64,000 bases of DNA from Yoonia sp. SS1-5. GTDB taxonomy: Bacteria > Pseudomonadota > Alphaproteobacteria > Rhodobacterales > Rhodobacteraceae. A program made the position numbers and the translations under genes. The notes under the pieces were generated by a model. The model saw only the letters and a program-made list of their open reading frames with translations, was not told where the DNA came from and made no database searches. The stretch lies in assembly GCF_038443705.2 (NCBI RefSeq), contig NZ_CP151767.2, positions 2,719,501 to 2,783,500 of the forward strand. The letters run 5' to 3'. Every line of letters starts with the position of its first letter. Position 1 is the first letter of the stretch. Below are positions 32,998-42,372 of this stretch, piece by piece.

Positions 32998-33834
32998 ATG
33001 AGCGGTACATCAAACGCACCGACAATCATCAAACGCAAGAAAGTGGTCGGCGGTGGCGGCCATCATGGTGGCGCCTGGAAAGTCGCCTATGCCGATTTTG
33101 TAACGGCGATGATGGCCTTCTTCATGTTGATGTGGTTGCTGAACGCCACAACAGAACAGCAGCGCAAAGGGATCGCGGATTATTTTTCGCCAACAATTCC
33201 GATCAGCCGGGTTTCCGGCGGTGGGTCCGGCGCTTTTGGTGGCAATAACATCTTTACCGAAGACAGCCTCGCCAGAAGCGGGACGGGCATCAACCAACCC
33301 ACGATCGGCCAGAACCCCTTGCGGACGGAAAGTGATGATGAGGGCGACGCCGCCGAAGCCGCGCAGGTCGCGTCACTGCAAAACATCGAGGATATCCTTT
33401 TGGGGCAGGGCGGCGAAAGCATGGTTTCGGACCTTGCGCTTCGGCATATTGTCACCCGCCTGACAGATGAGGGTCTGGTGATCGAGATATTCGACCGCCC
33501 TGACGTGAAACTGTTTGAAGCGGACGGCGTGACCCCACGCCCGGTTGCGACACAGATCGGCCTGATGCTGGGCCGCCTCTTTCAAAGCGTCACCAACCCG
33601 GTTGCGATCAAGGGACATCTTTCTGCTGAAACTGTCTTGCGGGTGGACCGGCCTGTCTGGGATCAATCCATCGGTCGCGCCACGCAGATGCGACTGCTGC
33701 TTGAAGAAGGCGGTTTGCCGTCAAGGCGCATCGTGCGCCTGACCGGTGCCGGTGATCGGCATCCGGTGGTCACCGATCCGACGGCACCCCGCAACAGCCG
33801 GGTCGAGATCGTTTTGCTGCGTTCCGACCGTTGA
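32998..33834 (+). CDS. motB: flagellar stator protein MotB
   Basis: This 278-aa stator subunit has a cytoplasmic basic, Gly/His-rich leader (KRKKVVGGGGHHGGAWK). The single membrane helix starts with AYADFVTAMMAFFMLMWLL, with the proton-carrying Asp at residue 33. A plug/linker region follows, then a C-terminal OmpA-type peptidoglycan-binding domain ending in PRNSRVEIVLLRSD. It anchors the stator to the wall and conducts protons with MotA. motA is about 12.6 kb away, so the usual motAB pairing is broken. Confidence 0.95.
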   Translation: MSGTSNAPTIIKRKKVVGGGGHHGGAWKVAYADFVTAMMAFFMLMWLLNATTEQQRKGIADYFSPTIPISRVSGGGSGAFGGNNIFTEDSLARSGTGINQPTIGQNPLRTESDDEGDAAEAAQVASLQNIEDILLGQGGESMVSDLALRHIVTRLTDEGLVIEIFDRPDVKLFEADGVTPRPVATQIGLMLGRLFQSVTNPVAIKGHLSAETVLRVDRPVWDQSIGRATQMRLLLEEGGLPSRRIVRLTGAGDRHPVVTDPTAPRNSRVEIVLLRSDR

Positions 33835-33859
33835 GATTATTTGAAGCGCATTTGAGATA

Positions 33860-33874
33860 TTAGGGGGACATTAA
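33860..33874. promoter_or_regulatory. CtrA-like half-site pair upstream of flgE
   Basis: TTAG-N7-TTAA (TTAGGGGGACATTAA) lies 61 nt upstream of the flgE ATG and differs from the CtrA consensus TTAA-N7-TTAA at one base. CtrA controls motility genes in several Rhodobacteraceae. A single near-match in an AT-richer gap is weak evidence. Confidence 0.3.
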
Positions 33875-33934
33875 GTAAGGGCGTTTAGGCAGGTGAGGAC
33901 TTTGCAAGTCATCCCAGGTGCAGAAAGGCTCAGA

Positions 33935-35263
33935 ATGACGATTTCCTCCTCTTTGAATGCCAGCGTTGCCGGTTTGGCGGCCAATGCGTCCCGCTTGGCC
34001 ACGATTTCGGACAATATCTCGAATTCATCGACCTTCGGCTACAAACGTGCCGTGACGGATTTTGAATCCATGGTGATCGAAAGCGGGCGAGGGACCTATT
34101 CTGCCGGCGGTGTCCGAACCACGACAACCCGTCTCATTGATGAACGCGGGGCATTGGTTTCAACCACAAACCCCACTGATCTGGCGGTACGCGGTCGGGG
34201 CATGTTGCCGGTGACTTCCGAGACATCGGTGGCTGTGGATAATGGCGACAACCCATTGTTCCTGACAACAACCGGATCGTTCCGGCCTGATGCACAAGGA
34301 TATTTGCGCACACCGGGCGGGTTGGTCCTGATGGGCGTTCCAGCGGCGGCAGATGGTACCATTCCAAACTATCCGCGTGATTCCATCGACGGGTTGGTTC
34401 CCGTCCAGATCAACGCCAACCAATTCGCGGGTGAGGCAACGACACGGGTCGACCTGTCTGTAAACCTCCCTGCAACCGCGACGCGGGAGGACTCAGATGG
34501 TGACACCGAAACCTTGTCGGTCGAGTATTTTGACAATCTCGGCGCGTCATCCAATCTCGATTTCACATTCACTCCAACAGTTCCGGCCAACGGGTCATCC
34601 AACCAATGGACGATGGAAATCCGGGACAGCGAGACTGACGTGGATGCTGACGGGATCGGTGATGTTGTCGGTGAGTATATCCTGCAATTCGATGATAGCC
34701 GCGGTGGGGGCGGAACGCTTCTGAGCGTGGCAAATACGGCCGCAGCTGTTGGTGACCCTTATGACCCGGCGACGGGGACAATGGTCATCAACGTTGATGG
34801 CGGGCCCATGGAAATCAATATCGGACAACTGGGCAGTTCGATTGGTTTGACGCAATTGTCCGACGCCTTCGCACCGGTCTCGATTTCGAAGAACGGAACA
34901 CCCGTCGGCAGTCTGACTTCGGTAGAGGTCGATCAAAACGGCTTTGTCCGCGCATCATTTGATATCGGCATCAACCGGGTCCTCTATCAAATCCCGCTGG
35001 TCGATGTTCCCAACGTGAACGGGTTGGAAACACTCGACAAGCAAAGCTTTCGGGTGACGCCTGACAGCGGAACATTCTTCTTGTGGGATGCGGGCGACGG
35101 GCCGACCGGTGACATCGTGAGTTACGCGCGCGAAGAATCTGCAACCGACGTAGCGGGCGAATTGACAGAACTGATCCAGACGCAGCGCGCATATTCGTCG
35201 AATGCCAAGGTGATCCAGACAGTGGATGAGATGTTGCAGGAAACCACCAACATCAAGCGCTAA
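33935..35263 (+). CDS. flgE: flagellar hook protein FlgE
   Basis: This 442-aa hook subunit starts with SSSLNASVAGLAANASRLAT and the rod/hook/filament motif ISDNISNSSTFGYKR. It ends with the C-terminal heptad block ELTELIQTQRAYSSNAKVIQ and TVDEMLQETTNIKR. Central domains are Asp/Thr-rich and variable. The ATG at 33935 fits the conserved N-terminus; 14 upstream in-frame codons are not conserved. It leads flgE-flgK-flgL-flgI. Confidence 0.94.
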   Translation: MTISSSLNASVAGLAANASRLATISDNISNSSTFGYKRAVTDFESMVIESGRGTYSAGGVRTTTTRLIDERGALVSTTNPTDLAVRGRGMLPVTSETSVAVDNGDNPLFLTTTGSFRPDAQGYLRTPGGLVLMGVPAAADGTIPNYPRDSIDGLVPVQINANQFAGEATTRVDLSVNLPATATREDSDGDTETLSVEYFDNLGASSNLDFTFTPTVPANGSSNQWTMEIRDSETDVDADGIGDVVGEYILQFDDSRGGGGTLLSVANTAAAVGDPYDPATGTMVINVDGGPMEINIGQLGSSIGLTQLSDAFAPVSISKNGTPVGSLTSVEVDQNGFVRASFDIGINRVLYQIPLVDVPNVNGLETLDKQSFRVTPDSGTFFLWDAGDGPTGDIVSYAREESATDVAGELTELIQTQRAYSSNAKVIQTVDEMLQETTNIKR

Positions 35264-35283
35264 GTAGAAAAGGGGTCTAGGTG

Positions 35284-36732
35284 ATGAGCATTTCAGGCGC
35301 ACTCAGCAATGCATTGTCCGGTCTCGCGACAACATCGCGCATGGCTGACATTGTCTCATCGAACCTGTCGAACGCGTTAACCGATGGTTATGGTCGGCGG
35401 CAGGCAGAGCTTGCATCCTCACAACTTGGCGGTGCCGGTGGTGGGGTGCGCATTGAAGGTATCACCAGATTTGTGGACGCGGGACTACTGGCTGATCGCA
35501 GACTGGCGGATGCTGCGCTGACCGGGCAGGAACGCGGGGCCAGTACCCTTAACCGTCTGGAGCAGAGCATTGGTGGACCAGAAGATGCGGCCAATCTGGG
35601 TATGCGACTTGCCGCATTCGAGCGGGCCCTGATCAGTGCAGCAAGCGACCCGGCGTCCGAAACACGGCTGGCATCCGCTGTTACGCGCCTTGGTGACGTG
35701 GCCGAGACCCTACGTGAAAATACCAGGGCTGTTCAGACCCTGCGGCAAGAGGCTGATGCCAGCATCGCGCGGGATATTGATGTGTTAAATACCGCCTTGC
35801 TTCAGGTTGAAGGGCTCAATCGCGATATCGTTCGCTTGAACGCCACGGGGACCGATACAAGCTCACTTGTTGACGCACGCCAACGTGTGATTGACCAAAT
35901 CGCCGAGATTGTCCCTGTTCGCGAAATGACCCGAGATAACGGGACGGTCGGCTTGTTAACGACCTCTGGAACCACGTTGCTGGATAGCAAAGCGGCGCAG
36001 TTTAGCTTTGACCAAACGCCAACGATCACGGCCGACATGACCTTTGCGTCCGGCGCTTTGTCGGGCATCATGATTGATGGCGAGCCGATCAGCCCGACAA
36101 ACGGGATCGGACGACTGGACGGTGGGTCACTTGGTGCTGCATTCTCTATGCGGGATGCGACGCTTGTCGAAACCCAGGTGGGTCTGGATGAAATTGCAGC
36201 CGATCTCGTCGCACGGTTTCAGGATCCCGCCAACGATTCCACAATCATTGCAGGTGATCCCGGCCTGCTGACCGACGAAGGTGGCGCGCTTGATCTGGCC
36301 GATCTTGACGGCCTTGCAGGTCGCATCAGCCTGAATGCTGCAATTGACCCGTTTCAGGGCGGGAATGCCACGCTGATCCGTGATGGCTTGGGTGCGGTTG
36401 CTGCAGGACCGACAGGGGACCCTGGCCAACTCAACAACTGGATCGCGGCACTTGGTGCGGCACGGGCCGACACGCCAAACAGCGCCAGCAGAAGTGCTGC
36501 AGGTCGCATGGCTGACTTTACCGCACAGGTCGGGTCAACGCGTTTACGCGCGGAAGAGCAACTAAGCTTTACAACCGCCAGATGGGACACCTTGCGCGAA
36601 GCCGAACTTGCAAATGGTGTTGATACTGATGTCGAACTGCAAAATCTGCTCCGCATCGAGCAGGCTTATGCCGCAAATGCCAAAGTTATCCAGACTGTTG
36701 ATTTCATGATGCAACGCTTGATGGAGCTCTAA
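35284..36732 (+). CDS. flgK: flagellar hook-associated protein 1 FlgK
   Basis: This 482-aa hook-filament junction protein has the N-terminal helix SISGALSNALSGLATTSRMA and the rod/hook motif IVSSNLSNALTDGYGRRQ. The C-terminus ELQNLLRIEQAYAANAKVIQ then TVDFMMQRLMEL matches the HAP1 closing helix. It is shorter than the enterobacterial protein (about 547 aa) but typical for Rhodobacteraceae. The ATG at 35284 follows an in-frame GTG. The gene lies 20 nt after flgE and 3 nt before flgL. Confidence 0.93.
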   Translation: MSISGALSNALSGLATTSRMADIVSSNLSNALTDGYGRRQAELASSQLGGAGGGVRIEGITRFVDAGLLADRRLADAALTGQERGASTLNRLEQSIGGPEDAANLGMRLAAFERALISAASDPASETRLASAVTRLGDVAETLRENTRAVQTLRQEADASIARDIDVLNTALLQVEGLNRDIVRLNATGTDTSSLVDARQRVIDQIAEIVPVREMTRDNGTVGLLTTSGTTLLDSKAAQFSFDQTPTITADMTFASGALSGIMIDGEPISPTNGIGRLDGGSLGAAFSMRDATLVETQVGLDEIAADLVARFQDPANDSTIIAGDPGLLTDEGGALDLADLDGLAGRISLNAAIDPFQGGNATLIRDGLGAVAAGPTGDPGQLNNWIAALGAARADTPNSASRSAAGRMADFTAQVGSTRLRAEEQLSFTTARWDTLREAELANGVDTDVELQNLLRIEQAYAANAKVIQTVDFMMQRLMEL

Positions 36733-36735
36733 TTT

Positions 36736-37740
36736 ATGCCGGTAACTTCCGTGGGCGATATGGCCCAACAATTTGTTTCCATGCGTAACGGTGGCCGGAT
36801 CAAAACCGACCTATCGCAGCTCGCGCAAAGTCTCTCGACCGGCCGGGTTACCGATGTGACGGCCACGCTCGGTGGGGAAACAGCGCGTTTGAGTGGCATC
36901 AACTACACGCTTAATCAGTTGGAAAGCTACGAGCAGGTTAGTAAAGAAACCACACAAACCTTGTCGGGAATTCAGACTATTCTGAGCCAGGTGAACAGTC
37001 TGCGTGCGCAAACTAGCGAGCAATTGCTTCTTCTCAGCGACGAAAGCAATCCATCCCAAATCGACGAAGCTGGGCGGGCATCCCGAGAGACATTCAATCA
37101 AATGATTGCAACATTGAATACGCGGGTCGCGGATCGTTCACTGCTGAGTGGTAGCGCCGTCGAAGCGCAGGCTTTGGCAGATGGCGATGACATGATCGCG
37201 GACATGATCGCCACATTGGGCGGTGCCACGACGTCAGACGACATTTTGCAGGGCATTGATACCTGGTTTGACGACCCCGCTGGCGGCTTTGAAACGATGG
37301 GCTATCTTGGTGATCGCGGCCCTGATCCAGAAAAGCGGCTGTCTGATACCAAGTCTCTGGTCATCGATGCACGCGCCAACGACGCAGAAATCATAAACCT
37401 GTTGAAAGCCGCCGCAGTTGCGGCAATTGCCGATGAACTGCCAACCATCGACCTGCAAACAAAGTCCACCTTGCTGCAATCGGCAGGTCGCAGCCTCTTT
37501 GCAGCGGCAGATGGAATGGTAGATGTACAGGCACGTATCGGATTTTCAGAAGCAAATATCGCGAGATGGGCTGCCGAACTGAATGCTGAGAAGACGGCAC
37601 TGCAGATTGCAAAAAACGATATGATATCTGCCGATCCGTTTGATACGGCTTCGCGTTTGCAAAGTGCGCAACTGCAGCTTGAAACCCACTACAGTGTAAC
37701 AGCCAGAATGTCGCGAATTAGCCTGTTGGATTATATTTGA
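36736..37740 (+). CDS. flgL: flagellar hook-associated protein 3 FlgL
   Basis: This 334-aa flagellin-like junction protein has an N-terminal helix (DMAQQFVSMRNGGRIKTDLS QLAQSLSTGRVTDV) and a C-terminal helix (ALQIAKNDMISADPFDTASR then LQSAQLQLETHYSVTARMSR), both resembling flagellin D0/D1. It ends in LLDYI. Its position between flgK and flgI separates it from filament flagellin. The stop codon overlaps the flgI ATG by one base (TGATG), so the two are coupled. Confidence 0.88.
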   Translation: MPVTSVGDMAQQFVSMRNGGRIKTDLSQLAQSLSTGRVTDVTATLGGETARLSGINYTLNQLESYEQVSKETTQTLSGIQTILSQVNSLRAQTSEQLLLLSDESNPSQIDEAGRASRETFNQMIATLNTRVADRSLLSGSAVEAQALADGDDMIADMIATLGGATTSDDILQGIDTWFDDPAGGFETMGYLGDRGPDPEKRLSDTKSLVIDARANDAEIINLLKAAAVAAIADELPTIDLQTKSTLLQSAGRSLFAAADGMVDVQARIGFSEANIARWAAELNAEKTALQIAKNDMISADPFDTASRLQSAQLQLETHYSVTARMSRISLLDYI

Positions 37741-38846
37741 TGTCCCATATAAAAGCCTTCGTCCTGACACTCATATTATTGTTTCCAGGTTTTGCGCAGG
37801 CGACCCCAATTCGCATCAAAGACCTTGTGGAGTTTGACGGCGTGAGATCCAATGATCTCGTTGGTTATGGCTTGGTTGTCGGACTTAACGGTACCGGCGA
37901 CGGGCTTCGGAACGCACCTTTTACCGAGGAAATGTTAAGTAACATTTTGGAGCGCTTGGGCGTCAACGTCACTGGCGAACAATTCCGGCCAAAGAACGTT
38001 GCGGCGGTGCTGGTAACTGCGAGTCTTCCTCCGTTTTCCAGGGCTGGCAGCCCTTTAGATGTGACGGTCTCCGCGATTGGTGATGCAAACAGCCTGCTTG
38101 GTGGAACATTGATCATGACCCCGCTTAATGCAGCGGACGGTGACATATACGCCGTCGCGCAAGGAACGATAATTGCCGGTGGTGCGTCAGCAACGGGCGA
38201 TGCCGCTGCCGTAGTGCAAGGTGTTCCAACCGCAGGCGTTATTCCATCGGGTGCAACAATCGAGCGCGAGGTGGACTTCGACTTTACAGAGATGCGCACG
38301 TTGAGGTTGGCACTTAGAACACCGGACTTCACCACTGCCGGGCGTATCGAGCAGGCCATCAACCAGAACTTTGACCGAGTTGTTGCCGTTATGCTTGATG
38401 CTGGCACAGTTGAGCTGGACATCGTGGCGACCCGTATGGCGTCACCAGCTCATGCGCTGGGCCGCATCGAGAACATACTTGTGGAACCCGAGCGACGTGC
38501 CCGGGTTGTTGTGGATCAACGCTCTGGTACAATCGTTATGGGTGAAGATGTGCGCATTAGCCGGGTCGCCGTCAGCCAAGGCAACCTGACACTCAGGATT
38601 CAGGAAACACCTCTGGTTGCCCAGCCAAATCCATTCGCGCCAGGTGAAACAGTGGTTGTTCCAAGAACCAATGCATCGATCACTGATGAACCGGGTATTG
38701 GCTTGGCCGAATTGCCGGACGGTACATCGTTGAGCGAGGTCGTTGCAGGTCTTAATGCACTTGGCGTTTCACCTCGCGATATGATTGATATACTGAAAAG
38801 TATCAAAGCAAGTGGCGCGTTGCATGCTGAATTTGTCGTTCGGTAG
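37740..38846 (+). CDS. flgI: flagellar P-ring protein FlgI
   Basis: This 368-aa periplasmic P-ring subunit has a signal peptide (SHIKAFVLTLILLFPGFAQA, cut after AQA). The first mature block is TPIRIKDLVEFDGVRSNDLV, then GYGLVVGLNGTGDGLRNAPF, which is diagnostic. The C-terminal block is LNALGVSPRDMIDILKSIKA then SGALHAEFVVR. It is intact in length. The next 1.9 kb hold only degraded insertion-sequence material. Confidence 0.95.
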   Translation: MSHIKAFVLTLILLFPGFAQATPIRIKDLVEFDGVRSNDLVGYGLVVGLNGTGDGLRNAPFTEEMLSNILERLGVNVTGEQFRPKNVAAVLVTASLPPFSRAGSPLDVTVSAIGDANSLLGGTLIMTPLNAADGDIYAVAQGTIIAGGASATGDAAAVVQGVPTAGVIPSGATIEREVDFDFTEMRTLRLALRTPDFTTAGRIEQAINQNFDRVVAVMLDAGTVELDIVATRMASPAHALGRIENILVEPERRARVVVDQRSGTIVMGEDVRISRVAVSQGNLTLRIQETPLVAQPNPFAPGETVVVPRTNASITDEPGIGLAELPDGTSLSEVVAGLNALGVSPRDMIDILKSIKASGALHAEFVVR

Positions 38847-39189
38847 TTTCTAGACGACATAGCCGGGTCGAACTGCTTATGAGTTGCCAGCTGCTCCAAT
38901 TCCTGACCAAGATTGAGCAAAATAAGCAAGACAACGATCAAGCATTCACTGGAGGGGCGAGAGCGGGCCGTTCGCATGAATTTAGACATGTCCGGGCTGC
39001 ATGAGCACCGCTGAATCAATTGTCGGAAAGGTGGACCTGTGACGGGCGTATTCTGCTCCTTTGACTTGGCATTATGTCACAATGGAGAGCCGTTATGGCA
39101 CAGAAACCAACGCCAAAATTCCTCGCCACGGTAGTTTGGGTAGTAGTGACCCGCTGCCTGCGGCGTGGGCAAGTTCAATAGTCCCTAGT
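38847..39189. other. non-coding stretch after flgI, no feature recognised
   Basis: These 343 nt lie between the flgI stop and the first recognisable transposase fragment. A 40-codon frame from 38880 (MSCQLLQFLTKIEQNKQDND...) and the antisense frames show no family resemblance. No clear terminator hairpin with a T-run is seen after flgI. I regard it as insertion-related debris or spacer. Confidence 0.5.
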
Positions 39190-40345
39190 TTCCTAGACAG
39201 CCTCCCGGATCGCTTGGCCCTGCCTGTTTTCGAAGTCGACAGGCGACGACATGCCGTGTCCGACATGTTTACGTTTTGGCTTATACGGCATTTCGATGTA
39301 GTCGAAGATGTCCTTGCCTCGCTTGCTTCGGCGTTCTGTACATGTGGGGGCGACTACGTTCGCGTTTGAGCAGGTTGATGAGGCTTTCTGGCAGTCCATT
39401 TTCGCCATTCATCCGAGGACAATGGACATGCGCGTTACTATGACAATTTCTGCGCCTGTTCATTGAATCATCAACGCTGTGAGTCCAAAGAAATGCCGTC
39501 CAATCCTTGCTCGTTTATTGGGAACCCCGATCCGTGTAGATTAAGAAAGGGTGCTTTGGTTTGCGCCGCCAGACAGCCATTGTTAGCGCCTGCAGGACAA
39601 GGTCAGTTGGCTGGCGTGACCGCGTGGCCTAGCCAATCACACGACTTCAGTACAGGTCGCTGACAACAGCCAGATACAAGAACCCCAGAGAGATCTTGAT
39701 GCAGGCCATGTCAGATACTTAAGCCGTGTCTGGCGCAACCGCATCGAACTGCCGATCCAGTTAATTGCCAACGATGACGGAAGGCCTACCGCCATAGCTG
39801 CCGGGTATGCGTTTATGGCCGATTTGGGCGCGGATATCTGCCAGACGGGCCAATCTCGCGATACGGTTTGGGCAACTTGCCTCGCCCTGTTCGATGAGGT
39901 CGTCATGCTTTTTGCGACATCCATAGACTTTGCTGCCGTCTTTCTATGCATCTTTGAGCAAAGTGGTCGAGCGGGCATCCTCATGCGCGCGCTGGCTTAA
40001 CCTGTTTGTAACCCATGCAGAAAACCCGCTGGGATGAATGTTGAGTCAACGGCACATCCGACATACCAAAAACTGTGGGTGGCGCTCGGCGACAAACGCG
40101 TCCTCCACCTTGCATCCTTTGCGAAGTACGCGGCTGCCTTTTTTGGATATCGCGCTCCTGTGTTATCCGGACCATCTCACGATTGAGCCTGCGGTTCTCG
40201 GCTTCATGGTCCGCAGGTGATACCTGTGACGCGGCCTTGGCTTACAACTTCATCTATCTGTATTGCGCGTAGGCGCTGACGCCTAACCGCTCTGAAACGT
40301 TCCGAACCGGATATTCAGGTACCGCGATCCTCCTCTCATCGAAAC
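39190..40345 (-). pseudogene. degraded IS3-family transposase (orfA/orfB remnants)
   Basis: Fragments of an IS3-type transposase occur in order on the minus strand, in changing frames with stops. An orfA-like helix-turn-helix, SFDERRIAVPEYPVRNVSER then LGVSAYAQY, lies at about 40262-40335. A leucine-rich AENRRL...QERDI stretch is near 40150-40205. orfB pieces are LDRQFDAVAPDTA, stop, VSDMACIKISLGFLYLAVVS then DLY, stop, SRVIG, stop, ATRSRQPTDLVLQALTMAVW at about 39550-39760. The C-terminal RGKDIFDYIEMPYKPKRKHV is near 39310, ending in SPVDFENRQ. Several frameshifts and in-frame stops make it inactive. Terminal inverted repeats could not be assigned. Confidence 0.8.
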
Positions 40346-40376
40346 TGCGTTTCGACTGGGGCCGCGGACGCCGCCT

Positions 40377-40776
40377 GGTTGAAGGCCCACCACACCGCGA
40401 CCAGCATATGCGTGAAAAAGGGGGGCGTCGGCTGAACCTGTTCGTCACTGCTGGCCAGGTCAGCGCCGACATTAGCGCCCAGGCATTGCTGCGCAGTATT
40501 CTGGATGTGGACCGGCTGCTGGGTGACCGCGGCGATGACTCGGATTGGGTTCGAGAAGCGTTGGAAAACAAAGGGATACGACCCTGCACCCCCGGACGAA
40601 AGAAATGCAGGCCCACCGTGAAGTACGCCAAGCGTCGGTACAAGAGGCGTAACAGCATCAAAATCATGTTCGACAGGCCCAAGGACTGGCGACGCGTCAC
40701 AACCCGCTATGGTCGCTGCCCCAAGGTTTTCCCTGCAGCTATCGCACGCGCTTCAATCGTCAGCTGGAGGCTATGA
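40377..40776 (+). pseudogene. truncated IS5-family transposase fragment (C-terminal part)
   Basis: The plus strand carries the C-terminal half of an IS5-type DDE transposase: GRRLNLFVTAGQVSADISAQ, then the second-Asp region RLLGDRGDDSDWVREALENK with GIRPCTPGRKK, then the E-region KYAKRRYKRRNSIKIMFDRP then KDWRRVTTRYGRCPKVF. The N-terminal half and left end are missing and the match is eroded. It ends 10 nt from the fliP stop codon, so the insertion or later deletion stopped just short of fliP. It faces the IS3 remnant next to it. Confidence 0.8.
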
Positions 40777-40786
40777 GCCCTGCCCC

Positions 40787-41524
40787 TTAGAGGGTAGTGC
40801 CATAGCCGCGGACCAGACTTGACGCAATTAGCCCCCAGCCATCAGCAACCACAAAGAATGCCAACTTAAACGGCAGTGACACGATTGCCGGCGGAACCAT
40901 CATCATCCCCATTGACATCAAAACAGCTGCGACGACGAGATCAATGATCAGGAACGGTATGAAAATAAGAAAACCGACCTGAAACGCGCGTTCCATCTCA
41001 CTTAACAGGAATGACGGTACCAAAACGGAAAGTGGCGCGTCGCTAATAGTACTGGCGGCGCTTACATCTGGGCGCAAGTCCGCCAAGGCGGCAAAGGTGT
41101 CGGCCGCAATCCGGCCCGACATGAACGTGCGCAGCGGCTCCATCGTGCGCAGAAAGCCCTCCTCGATTTCTATGCTTCCCGCCAGCAGGGGATCTATGCC
41201 GGCCTGCCAGGCTTCGATAAAGACCGGCTCCATCACGAAATAAGTCAGGAATAGTGCCAAGCTGACCATCAGCATATTCGGCGGCGATTGTTGCAACCCG
41301 ATTGCTTGACGCAAAATTGCAAAGACGGTCACGATGAAGGGGAAACACGTCACCATGATCGCGATACCCGGCACCAAGCTGAGAACTGTGATCAGTACAA
41401 GCAGCTGTATCGACCGGGTTGCGAGTGATCCATCATCGCCAAGCGTTATGGACACTTCTTGGCCAAATGCGGGTGAGACCCCGACAAGCAGAAGCACCGA
41501 TGCAGCGAATGCAAGCGCCCGCAT
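40787..41524 (-). CDS. fliP: flagellar export gate protein FliP
   Basis: This is a 245-aa core subunit of the export gate. A cleavable signal peptide (LAFAASVLLLVGVSPAFG) is followed by four membrane helices. Diagnostic blocks are FPFIVTVFAILRQAIGLQQS then PPNMLMVSLALFLTYFVM, and FLIFIPFLIIDLVVAAVLMS then MGMMMVPPAIVSLPFKLAFF. It is the last gene of fliF-fliH-fliN-fliP and lies 1 nt after the fliN stop. Its 3' end abuts the IS5 remnant but the reading frame is complete. Confidence 0.95.
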   Translation of the reverse strand: MRALAFAASVLLLVGVSPAFGQEVSITLGDDGSLATRSIQLLVLITVLSLVPGIAIMVTCFPFIVTVFAILRQAIGLQQSPPNMLMVSLALFLTYFVMEPVFIEAWQAGIDPLLAGSIEIEEGFLRTMEPLRTFMSGRIAADTFAALADLRPDVSAASTISDAPLSVLVPSFLLSEMERAFQVGFLIFIPFLIIDLVVAAVLMSMGMMMVPPAIVSLPFKLAFFVVADGWGLIASSLVRGYGTTL

Positions 41525-41525
41525 T

Positions 41526-41819
41526 TTAGTCGAGATCGCCTTTATCGGTCACAACTTCCGTCAAGCGGACAGCAAGTTGCCCGTGCTCGCCACCTTCAAG
41601 CTCCTGTAATTCCCCACGCGCGATCAGCCGATCACCGACGAATAGCTCAACTGGATCCTCAATGCGCTTGTCCAATGGTAGGACGGCGTGTTCGCCCAGG
41701 CTCAGCAGATCACGCACGAGAGGGCGTGCTTTTCCCACAGTTACCGATATTTCAATCGGAATGCGTTGAAGTGGGTGAGTGTCGTCGACACCACTCGGCC
41801 CGGCAGATGCATTATCCAT
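41526..41819 (-). CDS. fliN: flagellar switch/C-ring protein FliN
   Basis: This 97-aa protein contains the C-terminal SpoA/FliN domain: LQRIPIEISVTVGKARPLVR then DLLSLGEHAVLPLDKRIEDP then VELFVGDRLIARGEL. The PLDKxxxxPVxLxVxxxxIARGE pattern is classic FliN. It has only a short leader. ATG 41819 overlaps the fliH stop by 8 nt, and a TTG two codons upstream is possible. FliN forms the base of the C-ring with FliM, which is not encoded in the window. Confidence 0.9.
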   Translation of the reverse strand: MDNASAGPSGVDDTHPLQRIPIEISVTVGKARPLVRDLLSLGEHAVLPLDKRIEDPVELFVGDRLIARGELQELEGGEHGQLAVRLTEVVTDKGDLD

Positions 41820-42372
41820 GCTCAATGGTCCTTTCGAATTCCGTCTCTATCGCGCCAAGCATCTTGTCGATCTCTGCAGTGATCGAACTTAAGTCAAACA
41901 GACACTCAGCATCGTCCCTGCCGATCCATGCGGTCAGCGCCGGCAACGATACGTCTGGTTTCACATCGACCTGGATGGGCAAGCCGGACAGGGCGGCCAA
42001 GACCGCCTCATATTGGTCGGTGCTGACATGGACCGATAGTGGCTTTCCAATTTCGGCCGCCGCGCCATTGGACAGGGTATTTGCAAGCTGACTGGCAAAA
42101 CCGGCGTCAACACAATGCGGTAGGATCTTTTCGCTGAGTGCCTGAAAGAGCGGGCGCAAGGATCGCAATAGTTGGCTGCTTGCTTCGGCATAGGTGAATT
42201 CCGCGTCGGATACGGACTGAACAAATGAACTGGCAAGCGCTGCGCTATCGGCTTCGGCCTCTGCTCGTCCTGCCGCCAATCCTTCCGCGTAGCCCGCAGC
42301 ATAATCTTCATTGGGGCCAGTTTCGACCACAAGCGCTTTCTCGAACGATTCTAGTGATAGTACCTGTGCCAT
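41812..42372 (-). CDS. fliH: FliH-like flagellar export ATPase regulator
   Basis: This 186-aa protein has the FliH layout. A short N-terminus precedes a Gly-rich helix with GYAEGLAAGRAEAEADSAAL (the AxxxG repeat segment, residues 27-46), then a helical region and a C-terminal SpoA-like/ATPase-contact domain with LSVHVSTDQYEAVLAAL and DVSLPALTAWIGRDDAEC. Overall similarity to FliH is low, as usual, so the call rests on pattern and position between fliF and fliN. It starts 1 nt after the fliF stop, where fliG would normally be. Confidence 0.75.
   Translation of the reverse strand: MAQVLSLESFEKALVVETGPNEDYAAGYAEGLAAGRAEAEADSAALASSFVQSVSDAEFTYAEASSQLLRSLRPLFQALSEKILPHCVDAGFASQLANTLSNGAAAEIGKPLSVHVSTDQYEAVLAALSGLPIQVDVKPDVSLPALTAWIGRDDAECLFDLSSITAEIDKMLGAIETEFERTIEHG

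Noticed and set aside
38600..39019. Minus-strand 139-codon frame overlapping the 3' end of flgI
   Set aside because: It lies mostly antisense to the conserved flgI C-terminus and shows no family features; it is a shadow frame.
40408..40776. A functional gene for the 122-codon plus-strand frame next to fliP
   Set aside because: It is the eroded C-terminal part of an IS5-type transposase without its N-terminal half, so it is listed as a pseudogene.
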